Positions 1 to 7,803 of a DNA stretch of 64,000 nt are shown in pieces. Within the stretch, counting starts at the first letter, position 1; each line of letters opens with the position of its first letter. Source of the DNA: Candidatus Wolframiiraptor gerlachensis (GTDB lineage Archaea; Thermoproteota; Nitrososphaeria_A; Caldarchaeales; Wolframiiraptoraceae); contig JAJPCT020000016.1 in the NCBI GenBank assembly GCA_021323375.2, positions 62,001-126,000 of the forward strand, written 5' to 3'. Below the pieces are notes generated by a model that was not told the origin of the DNA, made no database searches, and worked only from the letters and a program-made list of their open reading frames with translations. Position numbers and translations under genes: made by a program.

Positions 1-187
1 CCTCGCGCCCCTTCTCAGCACTCCCAAGCGCCCCGAGTATCCCATCAGTTACACCGCTGAGCGCGGATACAACTGCGACAACGCGGCACCCGCGCTCGAC
101 ATAATCCCTGACTATCTCGGCGGACCTCCTCAGAGTAGACCCGTCCTTGACACAGCTTCCGCCGAACTTCATCACGTAGCTGGCCAT
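1..187 (-). CDS. Aspartokinase, N-terminal part (cut by window start)
   Basis: The reverse strand from 187 reads into an amino-acid kinase N-terminus: MASYVMKFGGSCVKDGS, followed by a VVAVVSALSGVTD segment. KFGGS is the nucleotide-binding signature of aspartokinase, which makes aspartyl phosphate at the head of the lysine/threonine/methionine pathway. The ATG at 187 follows a purine-rich GGAGGGCGGGAGG ribosome-binding stretch. Only 62 codons lie in the window. It is divergent from the ACT protein and homoserine dehydrogenase genes, which supports the assignment. Confidence 0.88.
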   Translation of the reverse strand, partial: MASYVMKFGGSCVKDGSTLRRSAEIVRDYVERGCRVVAVVSALSGVTDGILGALGSAEKGRE

Positions 188-245
188 GGCCTCCCGCCCT
201 CCAAGGATGTCTCGCCGCTGAATTCTCTCACCAAAGGAAATTTTC

Positions 246-265
246 CGGCTTATAGCCTTAAGCCG
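246..265. promoter_or_regulatory. Inverted repeat between aspartokinase and ACT/homoserine dehydrogenase genes
   Basis: CGGCTTA and TAAGCCG form a perfect 7-bp inverted repeat with a 6-base spacer. A TATA-like TTATAGCC lies inside it. It sits in the 144-bp divergent intergenic region, so it may be an operator and/or core promoter for threonine-pathway genes. Function is inferred from position only. Confidence 0.4.
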
Positions 266-331
266 AGCCTGTCTCTGCAGCGCTAGCCTAATTAACGGGT
301 TGGAGGGTAGGGGGCACGGGAGGCTGCTTGA

Positions 332-799
332 ATGAGGGTTAAGCTTACTCTAGCTCTTAGTGATAGGCCCGGCGTCCTCTTGAAGGCCTTGGAACAGATC
401 GCCTTGAATGGCGGTAATATTGTCTCGATAATTCATCGGAGGGATAGCATTACATCGGGCTATGTGCCCGTGAGCATTAACGTGGAGTTTCCTGATTCGG
501 CGAGCCTTGAGAGGGCTAAGAAGGGAATAGAGGCCTCGGGGATACCGGTGATCGAGGCTGAGACCCTTGAGAAAGCCATTTGCACGATACTATTGATAGG
601 TGCCGTGAAGATCGAGGATCTACTTAGAAGAGTTCATGAGCTCGGGTCTAGAGTTGCTGAGGTCTCCATGACCGGCGGCTTAACATCCCCATGCATCAAG
701 GCGGTTATCGAGGCCCCATCCGAGAAGCTTAGCACACTTCTCGCATCCTTAGAGAGCTTTGCCGAGGAGCAGGGAGCGCTCCTGATAACCGAGTGGTGA
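332..799 (+). CDS. Two-ACT-domain amino-acid-binding regulatory protein
   Basis: This 155-residue protein opens with a typical ACT fold: MRVKLTLALSDRPGVLLKAL, then NGGNIVSI. Residues about 80-155 look like a second ACT-like unit. Such stand-alone ACT proteins sit next to homoserine dehydrogenase in many archaea and probably sense a pathway amino acid, by binding the enzyme or a regulator. Its stop overlaps the GTG start of the homoserine dehydrogenase gene by 7 bases, which indicates translational coupling. The ligand cannot be told from the sequence. Confidence 0.8.
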   Translation: MRVKLTLALSDRPGVLLKALEQIALNGGNIVSIIHRRDSITSGYVPVSINVEFPDSASLERAKKGIEASGIPVIEAETLEKAICTILLIGAVKIEDLLRRVHELGSRVAEVSMTGGLTSPCIKAVIEAPSEKLSTLLASLESFAEEQGALLITEW

Positions 800-1791
800 A
801 GAGAATCATGTTGAGATGCATCATAGTTGGATACGGCTTCCTCGGGAAGAGGCTCGCCAAGCTAATAGCCTCTGGAGCTGTTAGGGGCATCAAGCTCGTT
901 GGGATAGCATCCTCCAAGGGATACATCTACAAGGAGGATGGATTTCTGCCAGGCGATCTCCCGGATGACCTACGATCATCCAGCATGCTGAGGCTCGCGC
1001 CCGCATCAGAGCTCATCGATAAGAGGATTGCTGATCTTCTGGTCGAGCTTACTCCAACAAATATTAGGGATGGCGAGCCGGGGCTGAGCCATATCAGGCT
1101 CGCACTCGAACAGGGCATGGATGTTGTAACGGCGAATAAGGGGCCTATAGCCCTCGCGTATAAGGAGCTGATGGGGCTCGCCGAGGAAAAGGGCGCGATG
1201 CTCCTGCACGAGGCCACCGTCGGCGGCGGGATACCGCTCATCTCCCTCAAGAACCGCTGCCTAGTAGCCGACGAGCTCCTATCAATCAAGGGGATACTGA
1301 ATGGGACTACCAACTATATTCTTAGCAGGATGCACTTCGAGGGGATGAGCCTCGATCTCGCGCTAAGGGAGGCTCAGATGCTCGGAATAGCCGAGAGGGA
1401 CCCCACGCTCGACTTGGAGGGCGTGGACACAGCGCTGAAGCTCGTCATACTCGCGAACAGCCTGATGAACATGAGTAAGAGACTGAGCGACGTGAAGATC
1501 AAAGGGATAACCGGGATAACGAGCGAGGCCATCGCGGCGGCGAAGGAATCCGGGATGACGATAAAGCTCATCGGGATCGCTGATGAGGATGGCCTCAGGG
1601 TAGCGCCCAAACTCGTAAGGCTGAATGACCCAATATGCGTTCATGGAACCCTGAATGCTGTCAGCTTCAATTTCAGGATCCTCGGGAGGCTCACGATAAT
1701 CGGGGAGGGTGCTGGCGAATCAACAGTCTCAGCCCTCATAAATGATATCCATGAGGTTGTGAAGACTAGGATGCGGTCAAATAGGATTTAA
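793..1791 (+). CDS. hom: Homoserine dehydrogenase
   Basis: This 332-residue protein reduces aspartate semialdehyde to homoserine with NAD(P)H. Residues 1-130 form the Rossmann domain, with GYGFLGKRLA as the dinucleotide loop and VTANKGPIA. HEATVGGGIPL follows, then the catalytic region with ERDPTLDLEGVDTALKL. There is no C-terminal ACT domain. That role may be played by the upstream ACT protein, whose gene overlaps this one. The start is GTG at 793; an ATG five codons later is an alternative. Confidence 0.93.
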   Translation: MVKRIMLRCIIVGYGFLGKRLAKLIASGAVRGIKLVGIASSKGYIYKEDGFLPGDLPDDLRSSSMLRLAPASELIDKRIADLLVELTPTNIRDGEPGLSHIRLALEQGMDVVTANKGPIALAYKELMGLAEEKGAMLLHEATVGGGIPLISLKNRCLVADELLSIKGILNGTTNYILSRMHFEGMSLDLALREAQMLGIAERDPTLDLEGVDTALKLVILANSLMNMSKRLSDVKIKGITGITSEAIAAAKESGMTIKLIGIADEDGLRVAPKLVRLNDPICVHGTLNAVSFNFRILGRLTIIGEGAGESTVSALINDIHEVVKTRMRSNRI

Positions 1792-1827
1792 GCGGGCTCG
1801 TGATCGGCTCTGTCCCCGGGAGCAGGC

Positions 1828-2733
1828 ATGCCTAAGATAGCTGTGGTCGGCCATCTAACAATAGACGAGATAGAGGTTGAGTGTGGAAGCTATACGAGTA
1901 TGGGTGGGGTCGCCTGCTACGCCTCCCTCGCCGCGAGGGTACTCGGCGCTGACGTGAAGATATTCACAAGGATTGGAGGAGACTTCCCGAGAAACTATCT
2001 TGAGGTGCTTGAGGATGCTGGAGTGGATTTGTCGGGAGTGGTTGTCGGCGAGGATGAGAGGAGCACCAAGTTCAAGCTAACTTACATGGGGGATCGGCGC
2101 TGTCTAAGACTTCTCTCAAGGGCCGGAGGCATAGAACTGGAGAAGCTTGCTGGCGAGCTCCAGTCGCTTGATGCGGTTTACCTCGGCCCAGTCGCATGGG
2201 AGGTGGACATAGAATCTATCAGCAAGCTGCTAGGCCGGGTTAGGAGGCTGGCTCTAGACCCACAAGGCCTGATGAGGACTATTGACGAGGCGGGCTTTAT
2301 CAAGCTCAAGAGGCTTGATCTCGAGATTCCCGGGCTCTGGATCCTAAGGTTATCGGGCGAGGAGGCCGAGGTGCTCACGGGATCCACCGATCCCATCGAG
2401 ATAATTGACCGCCTTAAGCGGGTTGGCGCGGAGATCACGATATTGACGCTGGGCAGGCTTGGAGGCATCATCGCGCATGGAGCCGATGTTATTAAGGTCC
2501 CATGTTATGAGACCAGCATCTTCGATCCGACCGGTGCTGGAGACGTATTTGGGGGAGCCTTCATAGCATCATATCTTGATTGCTGGGATCTCCGGTGGGC
2601 GGCGGCCATGGCATCCGCGATGGCATCCATAGTCGTGGAGGGGTCGAGCTTTAAGCCCCTCACCTCGCCCGGGGTAAGGGATGAGGCCAAGCGCAGAGCC
2701 GAGAAGATCTATAGGCTGATAGAGCCCCTCTAA
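1828..2733 (+). CDS. PfkB-family carbohydrate/nucleoside kinase
   Basis: This is a 301-residue ribokinase-fold protein. It opens with a beta strand and VGHLTIDEI, has GGVACYASLAARVLG early on, and ends with the PfkB signature FDPTGAGDVFGGAF. The GAGD in that signature supplies the anion hole and catalytic Asp. The substrate is not readable from the sequence; sugars and nucleosides are both known for the family. It follows homoserine dehydrogenase by 36 bp and may share its transcript, but that does not prove a role in threonine synthesis. Its stop overlaps a small convergent gene. Confidence 0.85.
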   Translation: MPKIAVVGHLTIDEIEVECGSYTSMGGVACYASLAARVLGADVKIFTRIGGDFPRNYLEVLEDAGVDLSGVVVGEDERSTKFKLTYMGDRRCLRLLSRAGGIELEKLAGELQSLDAVYLGPVAWEVDIESISKLLGRVRRLALDPQGLMRTIDEAGFIKLKRLDLEIPGLWILRLSGEEAEVLTGSTDPIEIIDRLKRVGAEITILTLGRLGGIIAHGADVIKVPCYETSIFDPTGAGDVFGGAFIASYLDCWDLRWAAAMASAMASIVVEGSSFKPLTSPGVRDEAKRRAEKIYRLIEPL

Positions 2734-2894
2734 TCCACCTTTATCCCATGCTTCTCCAAGGCCTTCTTTATCTTCTCGATCTCCGATCTAAGCCGAACCA
2801 GCTCTCCAACAATCATCTCAAGATCTGATGGTAGAGCATAGCCCAGCCTTCTAGCATCCCTCAACCTATCAAGCAGATCCTCAGGCAAAGCCAT
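2730..2894 (-). CDS. Small helical protein (54 aa), unknown function
   Basis: An open frame runs from ATG at 2894 to TAG at 2730 and encodes 54 residues starting MALPEDLLDRLRDARRLGYA and ending KHGIKVD. It is mostly charged and amphipathic, with a likely coiled coil in the second half (RLRSEIEKIKKALEKHG). It converges on and overlaps the PfkB gene by 4 bp. The codon usage resembles its neighbours, which supports a real gene. Function is not known; DNA-binding or adaptor roles are guesses. Confidence 0.55.
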   Translation of the reverse strand: MALPEDLLDRLRDARRLGYALPSDLEMIVGELVRLRSEIEKIKKALEKHGIKVD

Positions 2895-2979
2895 TACCAC
2901 ATCCCAAGAGGAGTATGCATAGCTCCCTTAAAACGGTAGCTGGGCCCCCATGACGGGGTATCAAGCGATATCGTATTAA

Positions 2980-3309
2980 TTAATTCTTATGGAAGGCGCT
3001 TGGATCGTCTGATGCCGCGATTATCCTCCCCCACCATGGACAATAGCTTCTAACAGTCTCTAGCCAATAATCGAGCTCGCTTTCCACAAAGCTGGGGGTG
3101 CTGTCGCAGAGCTCGATGCTGACCTCAACCATCCTCACCGTCTCGGGCTTCAGGTGCCAGCTCCAAGGCTTGTTGAAGCCACCATCCCCGCGGGCCAACT
3201 CCCTCATCGGGAACAAGCTATTCTTTCCCTCAATGTTCTCGAGGGCAAGCCTGATAGTCTCTGGATCGGTGACATAGATTACAAAGCGCTCACCGTTCAC
3301 ATCCACCAA
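2980..3309 (-). CDS. BP74-N-like domain protein (main domain; gene probably frameshifted upstream)
   Basis: This 109-residue frame contains VNGERFVIYVTDPETIRLAL, then KPWSWHLKPETVRMVEVSIE and a Cys/Trp motif, YCPWWGRI. This order resembles the secreted BP74 N-terminal domain family, an inference from memory of that family. The frame is open for only a few codons upstream of the GTG used here. A membrane-anchor segment sits immediately upstream in another frame, so the intact protein was probably a membrane-anchored extracytoplasmic domain. Confidence 0.6.
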   Translation of the reverse strand: MVDVNGERFVIYVTDPETIRLALENIEGKNSLFPMRELARGDGGFNKPWSWHLKPETVRMVEVSIELCDSTPSFVESELDYWLETVRSYCPWWGRIIAASDDPSAFHKN

Positions 3310-3312
3310 GAA

Positions 3313-3460
3313 GGTATTTTCTATGAGGCTTCATGTATGGAGTTATGAAAAGTGTGGCCGCAATAGCCGCGATGACCACGAGCAAGATGATGACTAGTCG
3401 CCTACGAGGCTGCACAGCATTTCTTGATCCAAGTCGCATATGTAACTTCCCATTCGTCAT
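3313..3460 (-). other. Out-of-frame 5' part of the BP74-like gene: cytoplasmic tail plus transmembrane anchor
   Basis: Reading from ATG at 3460 gives MTNGKLHMRLGSRNAVQPRR, followed by a strongly hydrophobic helix (LVIILLVVIAAIAATLF). The frame then runs past the start of the BP74-like domain and stops. Removing one A from the AAAA run near 3322 would fuse this anchor to the domain downstream. It is therefore the broken first exon-like part of one gene, either a real frameshift or a base-calling error. Confidence 0.6.
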
Positions 3461-3560
3461 AGATCGAGCAGCCGGAGCCTAGGCCGCGTTTAGGAGCTAG
3501 TGATCTTGGAACAAGATTATTAAACACCATGATCTAAGGCGTGGTTTCGAGAAGAAAGAC

Positions 3561-4346
3561 ATGTCAATAGTGCAGGCTTTTCAGAGCATATCTGGCGGTG
3601 ATCCCGTGATCTTGGGCGCTTTAGCAGGCCTATTCACCTCGATTATGAATCTGTTGGGGGCTGTGCCAATACTATTCTTAAGGGGGCCTTTTAGGAGGAT
3701 TTCTGATCTTGGGCTTGGTTTTGCCTCCGGGGTCATGCTCGCGGCCAGCTTCACGAGCCTCATCCTGCCGGGGATCGAGCTTGGGGGCATAATGCCTGTG
3801 CTAGTGGGAATGATTCTTGGGGCTGCCGCGATCTCCCTGATGGATAAGCTGATACCCCACATGCATGCAATCATGGGTATAGAGAAGGGCTCCTCTAGGC
3901 TTAAGGCTGTATGGCTCTTCATCCTCGCGATAGTGATACATAATATGCCGGAGGGGCTGGCCGTCGGCGTTAGCATGGGGTCGGGCGACCTCGCGGCCGG
4001 CCTAGCCCTCGCGATAGCCATAGGGATCCAGAATATGCCGGAAGGGTTGTCCGTAGGCTTATCACTCATCTCCACGGAGAAGTATAGCAGGTCTAGGGCA
4101 TACATCATCTCCACGGCATCAGGGTTCGTCGAGTTCCCCCTAGCGATAATCGGCGCTGTGGCCGTCATGGTGATTCACCAGATAGTCCCATATGCTATGG
4201 GGTTTGCGGCCGGAGCTATGCTATTCGTGGTGAGCGATGAGATCATACCAGAGCTTCATAGGCTAGGGAAGGAGAAAAGCATAACCTATAGCCTGATAGC
4301 CGGGCTGATCGTGATGCTGTATCTAGACGTGTTGCTCTCGGCCTAA
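3561..4346 (+). CDS. ZIP-family divalent metal transporter
   Basis: This 261-residue integral membrane protein has about eight hydrophobic helices. The two ZIP signatures are present: HNMPEGLAVG near residue 130 and QNMPEGLSVG about 35 residues later. They supply the His/Asn/Glu metal-binding sites in helices 4 and 5. A His-containing loop (PHMHAIMG) lies between helices 3 and 4. It resembles the GufA/ZupT branch, which takes up zinc or iron. It is flanked by unrelated genes, so specificity is open. Confidence 0.9.
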   Translation: MSIVQAFQSISGGDPVILGALAGLFTSIMNLLGAVPILFLRGPFRRISDLGLGFASGVMLAASFTSLILPGIELGGIMPVLVGMILGAAAISLMDKLIPHMHAIMGIEKGSSRLKAVWLFILAIVIHNMPEGLAVGVSMGSGDLAAGLALAIAIGIQNMPEGLSVGLSLISTEKYSRSRAYIISTASGFVEFPLAIIGAVAVMVIHQIVPYAMGFAAGAMLFVVSDEIIPELHRLGKEKSITYSLIAGLIVMLYLDVLLSA

Positions 4347-4381
4347 CATGAATTACTTGACCGGATTATCTCTCGCGCCTT

Positions 4382-4969
4382 TTATAGGCCGAGCTCCCCA
4401 CTTATCCCATTCAATGCCCTGAGCGATATCTCGAGGAAATCATCTAGTGTTAAGCCTATTTGCTCGCAGAACATTATCCGCTCTCTGCTGACATTCCTTG
4501 CAAAGTCCTTCTGCTTGAACTTCCTCTTCAGTGTCTCAACGCTCACCTCAGCCAGCTTCTTATTTGGCATGACGAGGGCGGCGGCGATTATGAGCCCCGA
4601 GACAGCGTCAGCCGCGATCAGCGCCTTCTCCATATCACTCTCCGGCCTCACCCCAGTATTCTCGAAGTTATGGGACTTTATGGCCCTAATAATCTCCGGC
4701 GGCACGGAGCTTCCCAGAATCTTCTCAGCCTCCAATCCATGCCTGCTTGGCTCATCCTTCGTCAGCTCATAGTCTATGTCATGGAGGAGCCCCGCGAGCT
4801 CCCAGACCCCCTCATCCCGCCCTAGGTGCCGCGCAAGCTCCCTCATTATCGCGGATACAGCTATCATGTGTAAAACTATCTTATCATTCGCGACTTTCTC
4901 CCTGACAATTCTCAGCGCCTCCTCCCTATCCATCCAGCGCACCCCCTCATCCTCCAGATGCCTTAACAA
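4382..4969 (-). CDS. HD-domain hydrolase (COG2316-like)
   Basis: This protein of up to 195 residues has the HD metal sites: KIVLHM, GLLHDIDYE, and a later IKSHNFENTG and IAADAVSG. This is the pattern of small archaeal and bacterial HD hydrolases such as COG2316; the substrate is unknown. The first start (TTG at 4969) follows GGAGG and overlaps the aminotransferase stop. An ATG at 4933 after GAGGGGGTG is equally good and gives 183 residues. It is probably cotranscribed with the aminotransferase. Confidence 0.8.
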   Translation of the reverse strand: MLRHLEDEGVRWMDREEALRIVREKVANDKIVLHMIAVSAIMRELARHLGRDEGVWELAGLLHDIDYELTKDEPSRHGLEAEKILGSSVPPEIIRAIKSHNFENTGVRPESDMEKALIAADAVSGLIIAAALVMPNKKLAEVSVETLKRKFKQKDFARNVSRERIMFCEQIGLTLDDFLEISLRALNGISGELGL

Positions 4970-6273
4970 TATTCCTCCACTGCCTCGCGGATTCTTTTAC
5001 AAGCCTCTCTAAGGGGCTTCTCATCCAGAACAGCGGAGATTCTGATATGGTTGTTGTAGTTCTGCCCGAAACATGCTCCGGGCGCTATCGCGACGCTCTT
5101 CTCCTCGAGGAGCTTCCACGCGAACCTCCATGAATCGAAACCCTCCACGTTTATCCTCGGGAAGATATACATCGCGCCCTCCGGCGGCTTGACCTCTATG
5201 AGCCTAGACCTCGAGAGCTCCTCATAGAGTATCCTCAGCCTCATCCCGATGAGCTCCACGTTCCTCCTCGCCGACTCCTCGTCGTTTAGCGCTGCTAAGG
5301 CCGCCCTCTGGACAAACTCGGGTATACATGTTATGGCGGTGTTCTGGGCTCTCGCGATGCGAGTCACGGTCTCAGGGTCGGACACTACGTATCCAACCCT
5401 GAAGCCCGTCATGCCCCAAGTCTTCGAGAAGGAGTTGACCATTATCGCGCGCTCCGCCCCGAGCTTCAGAATGCTCTCGAACCCATCACAGTAGCAGAAG
5501 TCCATATAGACCTCGTCGCTCAGGATCCAGGCGCCATAATCCTCAGCGATCTCTATTATCGCTCTCATGCTCCTCTCATCGAGAACTCTTCCAGTCGGGT
5601 TATTCGGATAATTCAGGATTATCAGCTTGGTCAGCCTGCTAACCTCCTCCTGGATCGTGTTGACGGGGTCCCAGTTATCCTCGAACCTCGTCCTAATTAT
5701 CTTCGGCCTCCTGCCAAGCCATCTAACCTGATGGGCGTAGAGGGGCCAGGCCGGCTCTATCACAATAACCTCATCACAGAGCTCCGTCACAGCCTCTATC
5801 GATCCATATACGGCGAACGTCCCACCCGCCGTAACCGCGATATTATCGGGCTTCAGGTCGAGGCTGAATCTCTCGGAGAGCTTTGATGCTATCGCCGCCC
5901 TAAGCTCCATGATACCATTCGCCGGGCCATACTTGCTATAACCCTCCCTGATCGCCCTGCAGGCTGCCTCAACAGCGCTTGGCGGCGCGGTGAAATCCGG
6001 CTCACCAAGCTCCAGCCTATAGACCTCTCTCCCCATTCTCTGAAGCTCTAGGGCTCTTGAGGCAAACTCCCTCAGCTTTAGCCCACTCTCTGGTGTTCCG
6101 CCCCTACCGCATCTCTCCCTCTCCTCCAAGACTAGGGAGAAGATCTTTCTCGCGAAATCCCCGCTCAGCCCATGCTTGCTGAACTCCGAGATCATTGCAT
6201 CGAGCATTTCAGCGCTAAGCTCGGATCTAGCAAGTGATGCGCATATTCTGGATAGCTCCGCGAGCTCCCTCAT
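4963..6273 (-). CDS. Class I/II PLP-dependent aminotransferase with N-terminal helical extension
   Basis: This aminotransferase resembles archaeal aspartate/alanine aminotransferases. Motifs in order are GEPDFTAPP, YGPANG, NYPNNPTGRV, LSDEVY, and NSFSKTWGMTGFRVGY, with the PLP lysine in FSK. ATG at 6273 was chosen because a TATA-like palindrome lies 44 bp upstream and a GAGGAGAGGG ribosome-binding site precedes it. A longer frame reaching 6339 would run through that promoter. About 65 residues ahead of the core form an unusual helical extension. The amino-acid substrate is not determined. Confidence 0.85.
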   Translation of the reverse strand: MRELAELSRICASLARSELSAEMLDAMISEFSKHGLSGDFARKIFSLVLEERERCGRGGTPESGLKLREFASRALELQRMGREVYRLELGEPDFTAPPSAVEAACRAIREGYSKYGPANGIMELRAAIASKLSERFSLDLKPDNIAVTAGGTFAVYGSIEAVTELCDEVIVIEPAWPLYAHQVRWLGRRPKIIRTRFEDNWDPVNTIQEEVSRLTKLIILNYPNNPTGRVLDERSMRAIIEIAEDYGAWILSDEVYMDFCYCDGFESILKLGAERAIMVNSFSKTWGMTGFRVGYVVSDPETVTRIARAQNTAITCIPEFVQRAALAALNDEESARRNVELIGMRLRILYEELSRSRLIEVKPPEGAMYIFPRINVEGFDSWRFAWKLLEEKSVAIAPGACFGQNYNNHIRISAVLDEKPLREACKRIREAVEEYC

Positions 6274-6310
6274 CACAGCACCACCCTCTCCTCGCCGCCT
6301 TCTCCGAGAA

Positions 6311-6323
6311 TTAAGCCTTTTAA
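6311..6323. promoter_or_regulatory. Shared palindromic TATA element of the aminotransferase and uridine phosphorylase genes
   Basis: TTAAGCCTTTTAA reads as a TATA-like box on both strands. Its centre is 31 bp ahead of the uridine phosphorylase ATG (6348), fitting a leaderless transcript. It is 44 bp ahead of the aminotransferase ATG (6273), fitting a short leader with a ribosome-binding site. A closely similar AAAAGGCTTAAT lies before the LeuA-family gene. Confidence 0.5.
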
Positions 6324-6347
6324 CCATTGCCATGGCCATTTACCATT

Positions 6348-7181
6348 ATGAGGGCTGAGGAGCCTAGAGCCGGGGAAGCCTTCTATCACATTAGAGTTAA
6401 GCCCGGGGAGGTCTCAAGATATGTTCTTCTTCCAGGAGATCCGGAGCGCGTCCCATTAATCGCGGAGTTCTGGGATGAGGCTTGGGAGGTCTCGTGTCAT
6501 AGAGAGTTTAGGCTCTGGAATGGCAGGGTTGGCGGCAGGCCGATCTCGGCATGCTCTACGGGTATAGGCTCGGCCTCAGCCTCGATAGCTGTCGAGGAGC
6601 TCGCTAGGGCGGGCGCGGACACGTTTATCAGGGTTGGGAGCACGGGTGCGATCCAGCCGCATATAAGGCTCGGAGACCTCGTGATATCATCCGCTGCCAT
6701 CAGGCTCGAGGGCGCGAGCATGGATTATGCGCCGCCGGAGTACCCAGCCGCCGCGAGCTACGAGGTCCTCTTAGCATTAATTGAGGCAGCTGAATCCCTT
6801 AACATCACCTATAATGTTGGCGTCACCGCTACCACGGATAGCTTCTACCTCGGCCAGGGGAGAAAGGGGTTCCGCGGCTACTCATGGAGCAGGTCCGAGA
6901 ACCTCCTCGAGGACTTGAGGAGGATGAATGTCCTCAACTTCGACATGGAGACATCCACAATATACACTATAGCATCCATTTACGGGCTTAGGGCTGGATC
7001 CGTCTGCGCGGTCTTCGCCAACAGGGTTAGGGATGAGTTCGGGATAGCTGGCGAAAAAGATGCAGCTAGAGTCGCGGTCGAGGCCATCAAAATCCTCCAA
7101 GAATGGGATGAGCTCAAAGCGAGGCGGGGTAAGCCCCTCTTCTACCCCTCACTTCTAAGGGGGTCTAATCCAAAAATATGA
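6348..7181 (+). CDS. udp: Uridine phosphorylase (NP-I family)
   Basis: This protein of about 277 residues has the nucleoside phosphorylase signatures LLPGDPERVP, ACSTGIGSAS, IRVGSTGAIQ and a late FDMETSTIYT. The last resembles the uridine phosphorylase active-site strand, where Glu and Met contact ribose. It cleaves uridine with phosphate to uracil and ribose-1-phosphate. ATG at 6348 follows the TATA element by the distance expected for leaderless mRNA. A TTG at 6327 is less likely because it lies too close to the promoter. Confidence 0.9.
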   Translation: MRAEEPRAGEAFYHIRVKPGEVSRYVLLPGDPERVPLIAEFWDEAWEVSCHREFRLWNGRVGGRPISACSTGIGSASASIAVEELARAGADTFIRVGSTGAIQPHIRLGDLVISSAAIRLEGASMDYAPPEYPAAASYEVLLALIEAAESLNITYNVGVTATTDSFYLGQGRKGFRGYSWSRSENLLEDLRRMNVLNFDMETSTIYTIASIYGLRAGSVCAVFANRVRDEFGIAGEKDAARVAVEAIKILQEWDELKARRGKPLFYPSLLRGSNPKI

Positions 7182-7209
7182 GCTCGAGAAGCTCTCGTAG
7201 AGAGTTCCT

Positions 7210-7803
7210 TTGAGCGGCCTTCTCGATTCCCTGCTTGAGTGGGCTAGACTTCATCTCGTCCCACTGGGGATTCCGGGGCTGATTTTAACGGCCTTCACGG
7301 AGTCCAGCTTCTTCCCAATACCGCCTGATGTCATCCTTATCCCGCTTGCCCTCCTAGACCCCGGAAACGCTGTGCTCTACGGCCTCGTGGCCACGGTCAG
7401 TTCGACGGCTGGAGCCCTCCTTGGCTACTGGATCGGTCTTAAGGGCGGGAGACCCATACTCCTTAAGCTGGCTGGCAAGAAGTCTGTGAAGAAGGCTGAG
7501 GAGTTCTTCAACAGGTATGGCGCCTGGGCTGTTGGGGTAGCTGCCTTCACGCCGATACCCTATAAGGTCTTCACTATAGCCTCTGGAGTATTCATGCTTA
7601 GGAACTTGAAGGCTTTCATCCTCGCATCAATTCTGGGGAGGGGTGGGAGGTTCATGGCCGAGGCAGTGCTCATAATGCTCTTCGGCGAGGAGATATTGTC
7701 ATTTCTCAGCGCGCACTTCGAGCTCATAACAATTCTAGTTGGCGCGGCCGTGATATTTTTCCTAGCGGTATATAGCCTCCTCAGGAGGAGATCACGCTCC
7801 TGA
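7210..7803 (+). CDS. VTT/DedA-family membrane protein (YqaA-like)
   Basis: This 197-residue membrane protein has the paired VTT motifs: ESSFFPIPPDVILIPLAL early, with a re-entrant loop, and FTPIPYKVFTIASGVF in the middle. Then comes ILGRGGRFMAEA and a C-terminal helix with a basic tail. DedA/VTT proteins act in membrane lipid scrambling or transport. It starts 28 bp after uridine phosphorylase and its end overlaps the convergent ABC permease gene by 12 bp. Confidence 0.85.
   Translation: MSGLLDSLLEWARLHLVPLGIPGLILTAFTESSFFPIPPDVILIPLALLDPGNAVLYGLVATVSSTAGALLGYWIGLKGGRPILLKLAGKKSVKKAEEFFNRYGAWAVGVAAFTPIPYKVFTIASGVFMLRNLKAFILASILGRGGRFMAEAVLIMLFGEEILSFLSAHFELITILVGAAVIFFLAVYSLLRRRSRS

Noticed and set aside
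1828-2733. PfkB kinase as a non-orthologous homoserine kinase
   Set aside because: Only neighbourhood supports it; no substrate residues point to homoserine.
3581-4168. Long reverse-strand open frame inside the ZIP transporter gene
   Set aside because: Its translation is Ile/Met/Pro-rich with no domain, and the forward frame encodes clear ZIP motifs; it is a shadow.
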